Positions 1 through 5,760 of a DNA stretch of 6,442 nt are shown in pieces. The stretch covers positions 1 to 6,442 of the forward strand of contig JAJFHB010000529.1 in the NCBI GenBank assembly GCA_021775795.1, written 5' to 3'. This DNA comes from Hyphomicrobiales bacterium. Its GTDB lineage: Bacteria; Pseudomonadota; Alphaproteobacteria; Rhizobiales; JAJFHB01. Within the stretch, counting starts at the first letter, position 1; every line of letters starts with the position of its first letter. A program made the translations under genes and the position numbers. Under the pieces are notes generated by a model that did no database searches, was not told the origin of the DNA, and was given only the letters and a program-made list of their open reading frames with translations.

Positions 1-792
1 GTCAGGTGTCCGGGTCTGCGGCACATTCGAGCCCCAGAGCATGAGAAAGCCGGAATTGTACCAGTCAGCAGATTCCGGCACGTCCGTCTGTTCGCCCCAT
101 GTCATGGGAGATGCTGGAGGCAGATCGCAATACCAGTCGTAGAACGACATGCAGACGCCGCCGAGCAACGAGAGATACCTGGAGCCGGCGGCATAAGACA
201 CCATGGACATGGCGGGGATCGGTGAGAAGCCGATGATACGGTCCGGCCCCCAGGTCTTCGCCGTGTAGGCATTTGCTGCAGCGATGATTTCGTTGACTTC
301 ATCCCAGGTGGCACGCACGAAACCGCCGTGACCGCGCACCTTGATGTAATCACTTCTCTTGGCGGGATCTTCCTGAATGGCTTTCCACGCAGCGACCGGG
401 GTGCGCATGACCCTTTCCTTGCGCCACTGGCGCAAAAGGCGAGACCGCACTAGAGGGTATTTCACCCGGTTGGCTGAATACATGTACCAGCTGTAGCTGG
501 CCCCTCTCGAGCAGCCCCGCGGTTCATGATTGGGAAGGTCCGGGCGGGTGCGCGGGTAATCCGTTTGCTGGGTTTCCCAGGTAACGATCCCGCCTTTCAC
601 GTAGATTTTCCAGGAGCAGGAGCCGGTGCAGTTAGCGCCGTGTGTAGACCGCACGGTTTTGTCGTGCTGCCAGCGCTTTCGATAACTGTCTTCCCAGTCC
701 CGGCTCTCGTTGGTCGTAACGCCATGGCCCTTCGAATAGGTGCCGACATTCTTGCGGGCCAGGAAGTTCAGGCGGTCGAGCAGGTGTGACAT
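1..792 (-). CDS. narG: Respiratory nitrate reductase alpha subunit NarG, N-terminal 264 residues (3' end outside window)
   Basis: NarG is the catalytic, molybdenum bis-MGD subunit of the membrane-bound NarGHI complex. On the cytoplasmic side it reduces nitrate to nitrite with quinol-derived electrons passed through NarI and NarH. The translated protein follows E. coli NarG (recalled from memory) almost without gaps. The FS0 [4Fe-4S] ligands are visible as His51, Cys55 and Cys59 (motif [10 protein letters not shown]) and Cys94 ([10 protein letters not shown]). The [11 protein letters not shown] motif at about residues 218-228 carries the conserved Asp region that ligates molybdenum. About 264 of an expected 1,240-1,260 residues are present, and the frame is open to the window edge. 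The ATG at 790-792 is supported by AAGGA about 9 nt upstream and by alignment of the family N-terminus (MSHLLDRL). It lies 27 bp after narK2 and so is very likely cotranscribed with it. Nothing in the visible part looks broken. Confidence 0.97.
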   Translation of the reverse strand, partial: MSHLLDRLNFLARKNVGTYSKGHGVTTNESRDWEDSYRKRWQHDKTVRSTHGANCTGSCSWKIYVKGGIVTWETQQTDYPRTRPDLPNHEPRGCSRGASYSWYMYSANRVKYPLVRSRLLRQWRKERVMRTPVAAWKAIQEDPAKRSDYIKVRGHGGFVRATWDEVNEIIAAANAYTAKTWGPDRIIGFSPIPAMSMVSYAAGSRYLSLLGGVCMSFYDWYCDLPPASPMTWGEQTDVPESADWYNSGFLMLWGSNVPQTRTPD

Positions 793-819
793 GTTTGTTT
801 TCCTTAGTTTCCAGGGGCC

Positions 820-2214
820 TCAGCAGGGTACGGGTGCGCTTTTCCGGGTGTAGAAATACCAGGTCACGACAACGCAGATGGCGTAGAAAATGCCGAACAA
901 CCAGAGCGCCGCTTCGGGGCCACCGGTGAGCCCGATGGATGTGCCGTAGGCCTTTGGAATGAAGAAAGCGCCATAAGCAGCAATGGCTGAGGTGAAGGCG
1001 ATAATCGCAGCGGCTTCTCGTTCAGACTGCTGCAATAACTTGCTCTCGGCGAGATGCGTCATCAGCCGTGGTATTTCCTGGCGCATGATCGTCGGGATCA
1101 TCTGGAAGGTGGAGGCATTACCCACACCGGTCAGGAAGAACAGCGCCATGAAGCAGGCGAAGAAGCCCCAGAAAGCGCCAGGTTCTGTCTTGATGCCCAG
1201 GAAGAACAGGACACCGCCAACCGCAATGATCATTCCAAGGAACGTCCAGAACGTCACCCGACCGCCGCCATATTTGTCAGAGATCCAGCCGGTTGCCGCA
1301 CGACTGAGGGCGCCGACGAGCGGCCCGAGAAATGCGTAATTGAGAACATTCACGTCCGGGAACTGGGTTTTCATCAACAAGGGGAAGCCAGCGGCATAGC
1401 CGATGAAGCTGCCAAAAGTGCCGGTGTAGAGCACGCACATGATCCAGTTGTGCTTGCGGCTGAAGATGATCGATTGTTCTTTGAAGCTCGCTCTTGCATC
1501 GGCAATGTCGTTCATGCCGAACCAGGCAGCGATTGCGCAGATGGCCAGGAATGGCACCCAGATGAAGCCGGCATTTTGCAGCCACATCTGGCCGCCGTCC
1601 GACAGGCTTTGCGGTTCACCACCAAGCGCACCGAAGACGCCGATGGTAATCACCAAAGGCACTGTGAATTGCATGACCGAAACACCTGCATTGCCAAGGC
1701 CAGCGTTGAGGGCAAGTGCGTTACCCTTGGTTTTCTTTGGATAGAAATACGAAATGTTGGCCATGGAGGAGGCAAAGTTACCGCCACCAAACCCGCACAG
1801 CAGCGCCAGCAGGACGAACATCCAATAAGGTGTTGTCGGGTCCTGAACGGCAAAACCCATGCCCAGGGCGGGAAGGATCAGGGAGGCGGTGGAGAGGCTG
1901 GTCCACAATCTGCCGCCAAAAATCGGGATCATAAAACTGTAGAATATGCGAAGCGTGGCACCCGACAGACCGGGCAACGCTGCAAGCCAGAAACGTTCAC
2001 CGACAGTGTAGTCGAAACCGATTGCAGGAAGCTTTGCAACCACAACCGACCACACCAGCCAGACGGAGAAGGCAAGGAGCAAACAGGGTATTGAAATCCA
2101 CAGATTTCGGGATGCTATGGCTTTGCCCGTATCGTTCCAGAATTTCTCGTCTTCCGGACGCCAGTCGGTGAGGACGTGACGTTTGGGGCTTGGTGGTGTT
2201 GCAGAATGTGCCAT
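820..2214 (-). CDS. narK2: NarK2-type nitrate/nitrite antiporter (MFS)
   Basis: This is an inner-membrane major facilitator protein of the E. coli NarK type, which exchanges external nitrate for internal nitrite during nitrate respiration. The 464-residue length matches E. coli NarK (463). Arg89 (in TLRIFYSFM) and Arg304 (in GALSRAATGW) match the two substrate-binding arginines known from NarK structures (89 and 305). The glycine-rich nitrate signatures are present as GLGNAGVS at about 171-178 and GVGNASTFQMIP at about 362-373. The sequence has the hydrophobic spread of about 12 membrane helices, with the N-terminus in the cytoplasm (TDWRPED then FW motif). I chose the ATG at 2212-2214 rather than the in-frame ATG at 2271, because GGAGG lies 5 nt upstream and the resulting N-terminus matches NarK in register. 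The gene sits between narK1 (64-bp gap) and narG (27-bp gap), as in the Pseudomonas narK1K2GHJI order. Confidence 0.95.
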   Translation of the reverse strand: MAHSATPPSPKRHVLTDWRPEDEKFWNDTGKAIASRNLWISIPCLLLAFSVWLVWSVVVAKLPAIGFDYTVGERFWLAALPGLSGATLRIFYSFMIPIFGGRLWTSLSTASLILPALGMGFAVQDPTTPYWMFVLLALLCGFGGGNFASSMANISYFYPKKTKGNALALNAGLGNAGVSVMQFTVPLVITIGVFGALGGEPQSLSDGGQMWLQNAGFIWVPFLAICAIAAWFGMNDIADARASFKEQSIIFSRKHNWIMCVLYTGTFGSFIGYAAGFPLLMKTQFPDVNVLNYAFLGPLVGALSRAATGWISDKYGGGRVTFWTFLGMIIAVGGVLFFLGIKTEPGAFWGFFACFMALFFLTGVGNASTFQMIPTIMRQEIPRLMTHLAESKLLQQSEREAAAIIAFTSAIAAYGAFFIPKAYGTSIGLTGGPEAALWLFGIFYAICVVVTWYFYTRKSAPVPC

Positions 2215-2219
2215 GGGAG

Positions 2220-2226
2220 CCTCCCT
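2220..2226 (-). promoter_or_regulatory. Shine-Dalgarno sequence that sets the narK2 start
   Basis: The minus strand reads AGGGAGG here, with 5 nt between GGAGG and the ATG at 2212-2214. This supports the 464-residue NarK2 over a form 19 residues longer. That longer form would start at 2271, inside the intercistronic hairpin region, and has no comparable site. The motif is the centre of an 11-bp near-palindrome (GGGAGGCTCCC), but its one-base centre is too small to form a hairpin. Confidence 0.8.
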
Positions 2227-2245
2227 ATCGGCATATTTCAAAGTA

Positions 2246-2270
2246 TGCGGACCACGAGATGTGGTCCGCA
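2246..2270 (-). repeat. Intercistronic perfect inverted repeat between narK1 and narK2
   Basis: The arms TGCGGACCAC (2246-2255) and GTGGTCCGCA (2261-2270) are exact reverse complements around a 5-nt loop. In the narK1-narK2 transcript this is a GC-rich 10-bp stem-loop. It lies just after the narK1 stop codon (2279-2281) and about 20 nt before the narK2 Shine-Dalgarno sequence. The minus strand continues TACTTTGAAA, which lacks a strong U-tract, so a full intrinsic terminator is unlikely. An RNA-stabilising, partly attenuating or processing element that tunes NarK1 against NarK2/NarG levels is an inference. Confidence 0.8.
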
Positions 2271-2278
2271 CGTCGATT

Positions 2279-3646
2279 TCATTCGGCAGGTTTCAGATCG
2301 CCGGATGAAGGGTTTTGTGAAGTTGCCGTATCGGGTTTCCCCAAGGGGGCTTCCGGCACGTCGGACAGATATTTCTCATCATGCAGAACCGGATGACGGC
2401 TGCGTTCCATGCGCCGGATGGCGATGTGCATCCACACGGTGGAGACCGCAACGAGGACGAACATCAACATGTAGGGTGCCGTCCACACGCCGGTGTAGTC
2501 CAACAAGATGCCGAACGAGATGGGGAGTACGAAACCTCCCAGCCCGCCGATCATGCCCACAAGACCGCCAACAGACCCCACGTGATGGGGGTAATAGACG
2601 GGAATGTGTTTGTAGACCGCAGCCTTGCCCAGGCTCATCACGAAGCCCAGCACGATGGTCAGGCCAACGAACAGCGGAAGGCCGGTACCAAGTGTGAATT
2701 CGATGGGGCCGTCTATGCCCTGTACCGTATAGCGGGTCTCCGGGTAGCTCATCACAAAGAGACAGGCCAAAGAGACGAAGAAGGTGAGGTACATGATGTA
2801 CCTGGCACCCCATTTGTCCGACATCCAGCCACCCAGTGCGCGAAAGACGGAGCCGGGCAGTGAGTACATGCCGGCCAGCACACCAGCGGTGGTCAGGGGC
2901 AATCCGTAGGCGCCGACATAGTATCGGGGCAGGAAGGATGCCAGCGCAACGAACGCGCCGAACACGAAGAAATAGTAGGTGGCAAAGCGCCAGACCCGGA
3001 TGTCCTTGAGCGGAGCGAGTTGTTCTGCAGCAGATACCGCAGCCGCTCCTGAGCTCTTGCGTTTGGATTGCGCCGGGTCGTCTTTAGCCAGGATGTAGAA
3101 AAGGACCGCGGTTATGGCCAGAACAATGGCATAAACCCGGGCAGTCCCCTCCCAGCCCAGAGCGACGACGAGGAAGGGTGCGGCGAAGTTGGTAACAGCC
3201 GCGCCGACGTTGCCTGCGCCGAATATGCCAAGAGCTGTGCCCTGGCGTTCCTTTTCATACCACTGTGAAACATAAGCAACGCCGACGATGAAGGAGCCGC
3301 CTGCAAGGCCCAAACCAAGCGCTGCGACCAGGAAAATCTCGTATGTCTCTACGGACGTCAGCAGCCACACGGCAACAGCAGTGACCATCATTTGCAGCGG
3401 AAACATAAGCCGTCCGCCGATTTGTTCTGTCCACACGCCCAGGAAAATACGGCTGATGGAACCTGTCAGAACCGGCGTTGCCACCAGTAGACCGAACTGA
3501 GTGTCGCTCAGGCCAAGGTCAGTTTTGATTTTCACACCGATGATAGAAAAAATCGTCCAGACCGCAAAGCAAACCGTGAACGCGAATGTGCTGAGCGCAA
3601 GGGCACGATTTTGATCAGAACGGGTGACCCCTTCCAGTGAATGCAT
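2279..3646 (-). CDS. narK1: NarK1-type nitrate/proton symporter (MFS)
   Basis: This is a 455-residue major facilitator protein of the NarK1 branch, whose members take up nitrate with protons to start nitrate respiration before nitrite is available for exchange. It closely resembles the N-terminal half of the fused Paracoccus NarK (recalled from memory). Visible marks are Arg66 in the SRIFLGVWTEQIGGR segment, GAGNVGAAVTNF at about 143-154 (nitrate signature 1), Arg269 in FRALGGWMSDKWG, and GKAAVYKHIPVYYP followed by a glycine-rich GGLVGMIGGLGGF at about 340-372. The two arginines correspond to the substrate-binding pair in NarK. About 12 membrane helices are apparent, with a charged central loop (DDPAQSKRKSS) near 189-199 and a hydrophilic C-terminal tail of about 30 residues. 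The ATG at 3644-3646 has GAGGGG about 8 nt upstream. It is the first gene of the nar unit and lies downstream of a perfect FNR box. Confidence 0.95.
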   Translation of the reverse strand: MHSLEGVTRSDQNRALALSTFAFTVCFAVWTIFSIIGVKIKTDLGLSDTQFGLLVATPVLTGSISRIFLGVWTEQIGGRLMFPLQMMVTAVAVWLLTSVETYEIFLVAALGLGLAGGSFIVGVAYVSQWYEKERQGTALGIFGAGNVGAAVTNFAAPFLVVALGWEGTARVYAIVLAITAVLFYILAKDDPAQSKRKSSGAAAVSAAEQLAPLKDIRVWRFATYYFFVFGAFVALASFLPRYYVGAYGLPLTTAGVLAGMYSLPGSVFRALGGWMSDKWGARYIMYLTFFVSLACLFVMSYPETRYTVQGIDGPIEFTLGTGLPLFVGLTIVLGFVMSLGKAAVYKHIPVYYPHHVGSVGGLVGMIGGLGGFVLPISFGILLDYTGVWTAPYMLMFVLVAVSTVWMHIAIRRMERSRHPVLHDEKYLSDVPEAPLGKPDTATSQNPSSGDLKPAE

Positions 3647-3668
3647 GTGCTGATCCCCTCATGACCGA

Positions 3669-3684
3669 AAGCCACAAATGGCTT
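3669..3684 (-). repeat. Short inverted repeat in the predicted narK1 leader
   Basis: AAGCCA (3669-3674) and TGGCTT (3679-3684) form a perfect 6-bp stem with a 4-nt loop. It ends about 8 nt upstream of the narK1 Shine-Dalgarno sequence. If transcription starts near 3700, as the FNR box predicts, the hairpin lies in the 5' leader of the nar mRNA. The right half also belongs to a direct repeat: ATGGCTTCGA at 3678-3687 recurs as ATGGCTTTGA at 3698-3707, with a 20-bp period. Function is unknown; it could be an RNA structure or a protein site. Confidence 0.45.
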
Positions 3685-3734
3685 CGATTCCCTTCGTATG
3701 GCTTTGACTTGAGCATGCGGAAGGGACGGTTGAT

Positions 3735-3748
3735 TTGATCAGGATCAA
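3735..3748 (-). promoter_or_regulatory. Perfect FNR/ANR-type operator upstream of narK1
   Basis: The sequence TTGATCAGGATCAA matches the FNR-family consensus TTGAT-N4-ATCAA at all ten defined positions. Its centre (3741.5) is about 95 bp upstream of the narK1 start codon. For a class II promoter with the box at -41.5, the start site would be near 3700, giving a leader of about 54 nt. I see no good -10 hexamer there on the minus strand (TCAAGT at 3707-3712 matches only 3 of 6), which is usual for activator-dependent promoters. This supports induction of narK1-narK2-narG under oxygen limitation by an FNR, ANR or FnrL-like protein. The palindrome itself is symmetric, so it could also act toward the plus-strand gene. 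Confidence 0.85.
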
Positions 3749-3833
3749 CTCGCGGGCGGCTTAAAACTAAAGTTGGAGAGGGCAAGTGTTGACCGACCCA
3801 AAAGCCTGCTTATGTCGCGTTCTTGCGGGGCTC

Positions 3834-3847
3834 TTGATCTAGGTCAA
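3834..3847 (+). promoter_or_regulatory. Near-consensus FNR/DNR-type operator upstream of the hemerythrin-like gene
   Basis: The sequence TTGATCTAGGTCAA matches 9 of the 10 defined positions of the FNR/DNR consensus; the single mismatch is G for A in the right half-site. Its centre (3840.5) lies 63 bp before the ATG at 3904. With the box at -41.5, transcription would start near 3882, leaving a leader of about 22 nt that contains the AAGGAGG ribosome site. That geometry fits an activator site for the plus-strand gene. It is 99 bp from the perfect box, centre to centre. Whether an oxygen-sensing (FNR) or NO-sensing (DNR/NnrR) regulator uses it cannot be told from the sequence. Confidence 0.65.
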
Positions 3848-3887
3848 AGTCGTTGACGGAACCATCAAGCACAGTGCGGGCTCGCAG

Positions 3888-3894
3888 AAGGAGG
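3888..3894 (+). promoter_or_regulatory. Shine-Dalgarno sequence that sets the hemerythrin-like gene start
   Basis: AAGGAGG is a full anti-Shine-Dalgarno match, placed 9 nt before the ATG at 3904-3906. It decides for the 183-residue protein over an in-frame ATG 51 bp upstream at 3853, which would overlap the predicted promoter, add an unconserved Arg-rich stretch (RARRRR), and has no comparable ribosome site. Confidence 0.85.
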
Positions 3895-3903
3895 TGTAGA
3901 GAA

Positions 3904-4455
3904 ATGCCTGTCGCCATAGACGCCATTCGGAAAGAACACGTCACCATGGCCCGCATACTGGGCCTGCTCGAAGACCAGATTGATCTGTTCGAAAGGGCTG
4001 AGCGTCCGGACTATGAGCTGATCAAGGAAATCGTCGAGTATTTTCGAACCTTTCCCGACCTCTATCACCATCCCAAAGAAAATCTGATTTACCGCAAAAT
4101 GGTAAAAAGCGCCGGTGGTGAGGAAATGCAGTTTGGGGATCTGGAAGCACAACACGAAGATGTTGCCGTGCGTTTGGACCTGTTCGCCCGCGCCGTTGTC
4201 AACTTCATGCTGGAAGTTGAAGTCAGGCGTGATGCCTTCGTAGGTGTGGCCCGTGATTTCATCAATGGCGAACGTAAACACATGGCAGGCGAAGAGAGCC
4301 ATTTCCTGCCCGCTGCCCTCGAAGCCCTCACAGATGACGAATGGGTTGAAATTGATCGCAGGGTCGAAAACATCAGTGATCCCCTGGAAACGAGCGCTGG
4401 CATTGCCAAATTCTCGATTCTCGTAAGACGAATGTCAGGGTTGCCTGCGCGGTAG
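3904..4455 (+). CDS. Hemerythrin HHE-domain protein
   Basis: This is a 183-residue soluble protein of the hemerythrin-like HHE cation-binding family, a four-helix bundle that carries a non-haem diiron site able to bind O2 or NO. Candidate iron ligands appear in the expected order: His12 in RKEH, the His55-His56-Pro-Lys-Glu59 motif, His84 in LEAQH, and His126, Glu130/Glu131 and His133 in HMAGEESHFLP. The first about 140 residues are the domain; the remaining 40 (DDEWVEIDRRVENISD) are typical of the C-terminal helix of this group. No signal peptide or membrane helix is seen, so it should be cytoplasmic. It is divergent from the nar genes and shares their control region, with an FNR-type box placed to drive it. 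A role in sensing, buffering or detoxifying O2 or NO during nitrate respiration, or in protecting or repairing iron-sulphur centres, is inferred. It is shorter than RIC/YtfE (about 220) and lacks that family's N-terminal Cys-rich domain. Confidence 0.88.
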   Translation: MPVAIDAIRKEHVTMARILGLLEDQIDLFERAERPDYELIKEIVEYFRTFPDLYHHPKENLIYRKMVKSAGGEEMQFGDLEAQHEDVAVRLDLFARAVVNFMLEVEVRRDAFVGVARDFINGERKHMAGEESHFLPAALEALTDDEWVEIDRRVENISDPLETSAGIAKFSILVRRMSGLPAR

Positions 4456-4623
4456 GGACAAAGTCATTTCCCGTCTGCCAACGGACACAATCCGCAGGGG
4501 CTCTGCACTTTCGCTAGGCGCCACTAAAACCGCATGGCGATGGTTTGTCTGAATGGGCGCAAGTCATCATCACGCTGGCAACGCTTTGGGCAAATTTTGT
4601 CCATTCCATTCTTTAAATCTGTT
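4456..4623. other. Intergenic gap between convergent genes, no clear terminator
   Basis: This 168-bp gap separates the 3' ends of the hemerythrin-like gene and the GntR-type regulator gene. I looked for a shared terminator. The best pairings (CGCCA with TGGCG around an 11-nt loop near 4518-4538, and GGGCAAA with TTTGTCC near 4588-4602 with almost no loop) are weak and lack a proper stem plus T-run. No gene is seen in it. Confidence 0.4.
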
Positions 4624-5391
4624 TCAACTGTTCTGCGGCAGTCCGAGAATTTCCTTGGGGTGTTCCGAAGCGGCTAAGCCAAGATCTCCATCCAGCGCAA
4701 AACGGTCACCTGGATAGGACAGATAGACCATCGATACAGCCTGCTCACCGCGAAAAAGCCGCCGCTCCAGCACGACACAGGCTGCACCGATAGGCACCTG
4801 GAGCAGGCTGGCAAGACGGGGTGTGGCATTGACGGCAAAGATCCGCTTGCGGATCCATGTCCACTTTGCATTGCGCAGCATCCACTGACCCGGTGGCGAA
4901 TCCGTGAATGTCTGATGCTCAGCTTCAGGGAGCACGTCCAAATTAATCAATCGCCGTTCAAATTGTGCCGCAATATTGTCTGTGCAATGTAGCGCTTCAA
5001 CCTGCAGGAAGCGCGTGCCTTCCGGTAAATCGGTCCAGTGGAGCTGTCCTTCGCCATTGGTGTGAATCGAGACGTCCTCGATTTGATATTCATACATGCC
5101 GCCGCGCTCCATGACCTCCTGAGAGATGTCACGGGCAGGCATTGCAATATGCTCCCTGAAGCCGCGCGCAACAACGGTCCCGGCACGTTTGTTGCGCTCC
5201 AAAATCCCCTGATCGGCCAGACCAGTGAGCGCTTTGCCAATGGTTTGACGGGATAGCCCGTATATTTTCACCAACTCAGCTTCCGGCTCCAACCGGTCTC
5301 CGGGCACGAGTTGGCCTGACACGATTTTCTGCATGACCTCGCGCTGAAACTGCTTGAAGAGAGGTCCTTCGCCGTCGAGGCGCGATGGCAT
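4624..5391 (-). CDS. GntR-family transcriptional regulator, HutC subfamily, with UTRA domain
   Basis: This is a 255-residue DNA-binding regulator, usually a repressor that leaves DNA when its small-molecule ligand binds. The N-terminal winged helix-turn-helix spans about residues 10-75, with PGDRLEPEAEL, the recognition-helix region YGLSRQTIGKAL, and the wing ERNKRAGTVVA. Residues about 95-245 form a UTRA ligand-binding domain. It resembles proteobacterial histidine-utilisation repressor HutC in several places: the KRAGT wing, the SQEVMERGGMYEY segment, RRLINLDVLPEAE, the PPGQWMLR to WTWIRKRI stretch, and the end VYLSYPGDRFALDGD. No hut genes are in view, so it is probably a paralogue with another ligand, and I give no gene symbol. 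The ATG at 5389-5391 has AAAGGA about 8 nt upstream. It is divergent from the aldolase-like gene, a layout in which such regulators commonly control the neighbour and themselves. Confidence 0.9.
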   Translation of the reverse strand: MPSRLDGEGPLFKQFQREVMQKIVSGQLVPGDRLEPEAELVKIYGLSRQTIGKALTGLADQGILERNKRAGTVVARGFREHIAMPARDISQEVMERGGMYEYQIEDVSIHTNGEGQLHWTDLPEGTRFLQVEALHCTDNIAAQFERRLINLDVLPEAEHQTFTDSPPGQWMLRNAKWTWIRKRIFAVNATPRLASLLQVPIGAACVVLERRLFRGEQAVSMVYLSYPGDRFALDGDLGLAASEHPKEILGLPQNS

Positions 5392-5441
5392 TTGGTGCGT
5401 CCTTTCAATGCTGTATTACGTCGTTCTATCACGTTTTCATC

Positions 5442-5470
5442 TTTAATGTACGCTCATGTGCTTTTAATGT
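5442..5470. repeat. Direct repeat TTTAATGT, 21-bp period, upstream of the regulator gene
   Basis: TTTAATGT occurs at 5442-5449 and again at 5463-5470, exactly 21 bp apart, which is two turns of B-DNA. Both copies lie on the same helical face, 50-80 bp upstream of the start codon of the regulator gene, where its own promoter should be. They could be paired binding sites for autoregulation. Eight-base repeats in AT-rich DNA can also arise by chance. Confidence 0.35.
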
Positions 5471-5492
5471 CATTCAATAAGGGAGGGGGACG

Positions 5493-5654
5493 ATGGCAGC
5501 GAATTGGATGGAATACTGCCAAAATGGAGAGATAGTACAGGCAAATGTCGGAAATTTGAGGGAAATTGGCGCGCATTGTTATCCCGGCTCGAGCCCGTGG
5601 TGGGCAAGATTGCCGGAGAATTTGCCAATAATACATATACAAAACCGTTATTGA
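5493..5654 (+). CDS. Possible 53-residue small ORF in the intergenic region
   Basis: An ATG at 5493 opens a 53-codon frame (MAANWMEYCQNGEIVQ at the start, PENLPIIHIQNRY at the end) that stops at TGA 5652-5654. For it: a strong purine-rich ribosome site (GGGAGGGGGA at 5481-5490), with GGAGG about 6 nt before the ATG. Against it: codon use is unlike the neighbours (four ATA codons plus AGA, AGG and GGA), the frame ends inside the -35 element of the downstream promoter, and I recognise no family. Its composition, with four Trp and two Cys in 53 residues, is not that of a typical leader peptide or membrane microprotein. A TTG-initiated frame from 5504 competes with it but lacks a ribosome site. 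Confidence 0.25.
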   Translation: MAANWMEYCQNGEIVQANVGNLREIGAHCYPGSSPWWARLPENLPIIHIQNRY

Positions 5655-5679
5655 CATTCTTTATTGGTGTTAGTGTAAT
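5651..5679 (+). promoter_or_regulatory. Near-consensus sigma-70 promoter for the aldolase-like gene
   Basis: A perfect -35 hexamer TTGACA (5651-5656) is separated by 17 bp from the -10 hexamer TGTAAT (5674-5679), which matches 5 of 6 consensus bases. Transcription should start near 5686, leaving a leader of about 75 nt before the ATG at 5761. A 10-bp palindrome, TAATGCATTA (5676-5685), overlaps the -10 element and the start site. Such a strong promoter with symmetry at its core suggests control by a repressor, most simply the adjacent GntR-family protein, but that link is inferred. Confidence 0.7.
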
Positions 5680-5692
5680 GCATTAATTCATG

Positions 5693-5713
5693 TTGCGTGT
5701 TGTTCTCACGCAA
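5693..5713 (+). repeat. Inverted repeat in the leader of the aldolase-like gene
   Basis: TTGCGTG (5693-5699) and CACGCAA (5707-5713) are exact reverse complements with a 7-nt spacer, just downstream of the predicted start site. It could be a roadblock operator for a dimeric repressor or a 7-bp RNA hairpin. No T-run follows, so it is not a terminator. Confidence 0.5.
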
Positions 5714-5760
5714 ACTCAAACTGGCGTCCGCGAAGTCTCCAGGTTCAAGTGAAAAGTGAA

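Larger units (their letters stand above)
5392..5760. other. Regulatory intergenic region between the GntR-type regulator and the aldolase-like gene
   Basis: This 369-bp divergent region is visibly more AT-rich than the flanking genes. It holds a near-consensus sigma-70 promoter toward the right, direct and inverted short repeats, a leader inverted repeat, and one small ORF candidate, all listed separately. The hexamer CAATAA (5475-5480 and 5626-5631) and its complement TTATTG (5648-5653 and 5661-5666) recur. CCAATAA at 5625-5631 and TTATTGG at 5661-5667 form an interrupted inverted repeat that encloses the -35 element. I do not find a clear match to the GTNTANAC-like core reported for HutC-type operators, so the regulator site is not assigned. 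Confidence 0.5.

Noticed and set aside
526..789. An 87-codon plus-strand frame over the start of narG
   Set aside because: It is antisense to the iron-sulphur ligand region of narG, whose protein sequence is conserved residue by residue; the plus-strand frame has no independent support.
1054..2094. A 346-codon open frame on the plus strand, antisense to narK2
   Set aside because: It lies wholly within the strongly supported narK2 gene, its translation is rich in His, Glu and Gly with no recognisable domain, and it is explained by codon bias of the opposite strand.
2246..2270. The intercistronic stem-loop as an intrinsic terminator
   Set aside because: The stem is strong, but the following minus-strand bases (TACTTTGAAA) are not a U-tract, and narK2-narG lack an obvious promoter of their own in the 64-bp gap.
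2379..2863. Open frames of 144 and 160 codons over the 3' half of narK1
   Set aside because: They are frame shadows of a well-supported membrane transporter gene, with Arg/His-rich translations and no ribosome sites of note.
3853..3903. A 17-residue N-terminal extension of the hemerythrin-like protein from the ATG at 3853
   Set aside because: It overlaps the predicted promoter and leader, is Arg-rich and unlike the family N-terminus, while the ATG at 3904 has a perfect ribosome site.
4510..4610. A bidirectional terminator between the convergent genes
   Set aside because: The candidate stems are 5-7 bp with either a long loop or almost none, and no proper T-run follows on either strand.
5504..5686. 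A 60-codon plus-strand frame starting at TTG
   Set aside because: It has a rare start codon, no ribosome site, and runs through both the -35 and -10 elements of the strong promoter.
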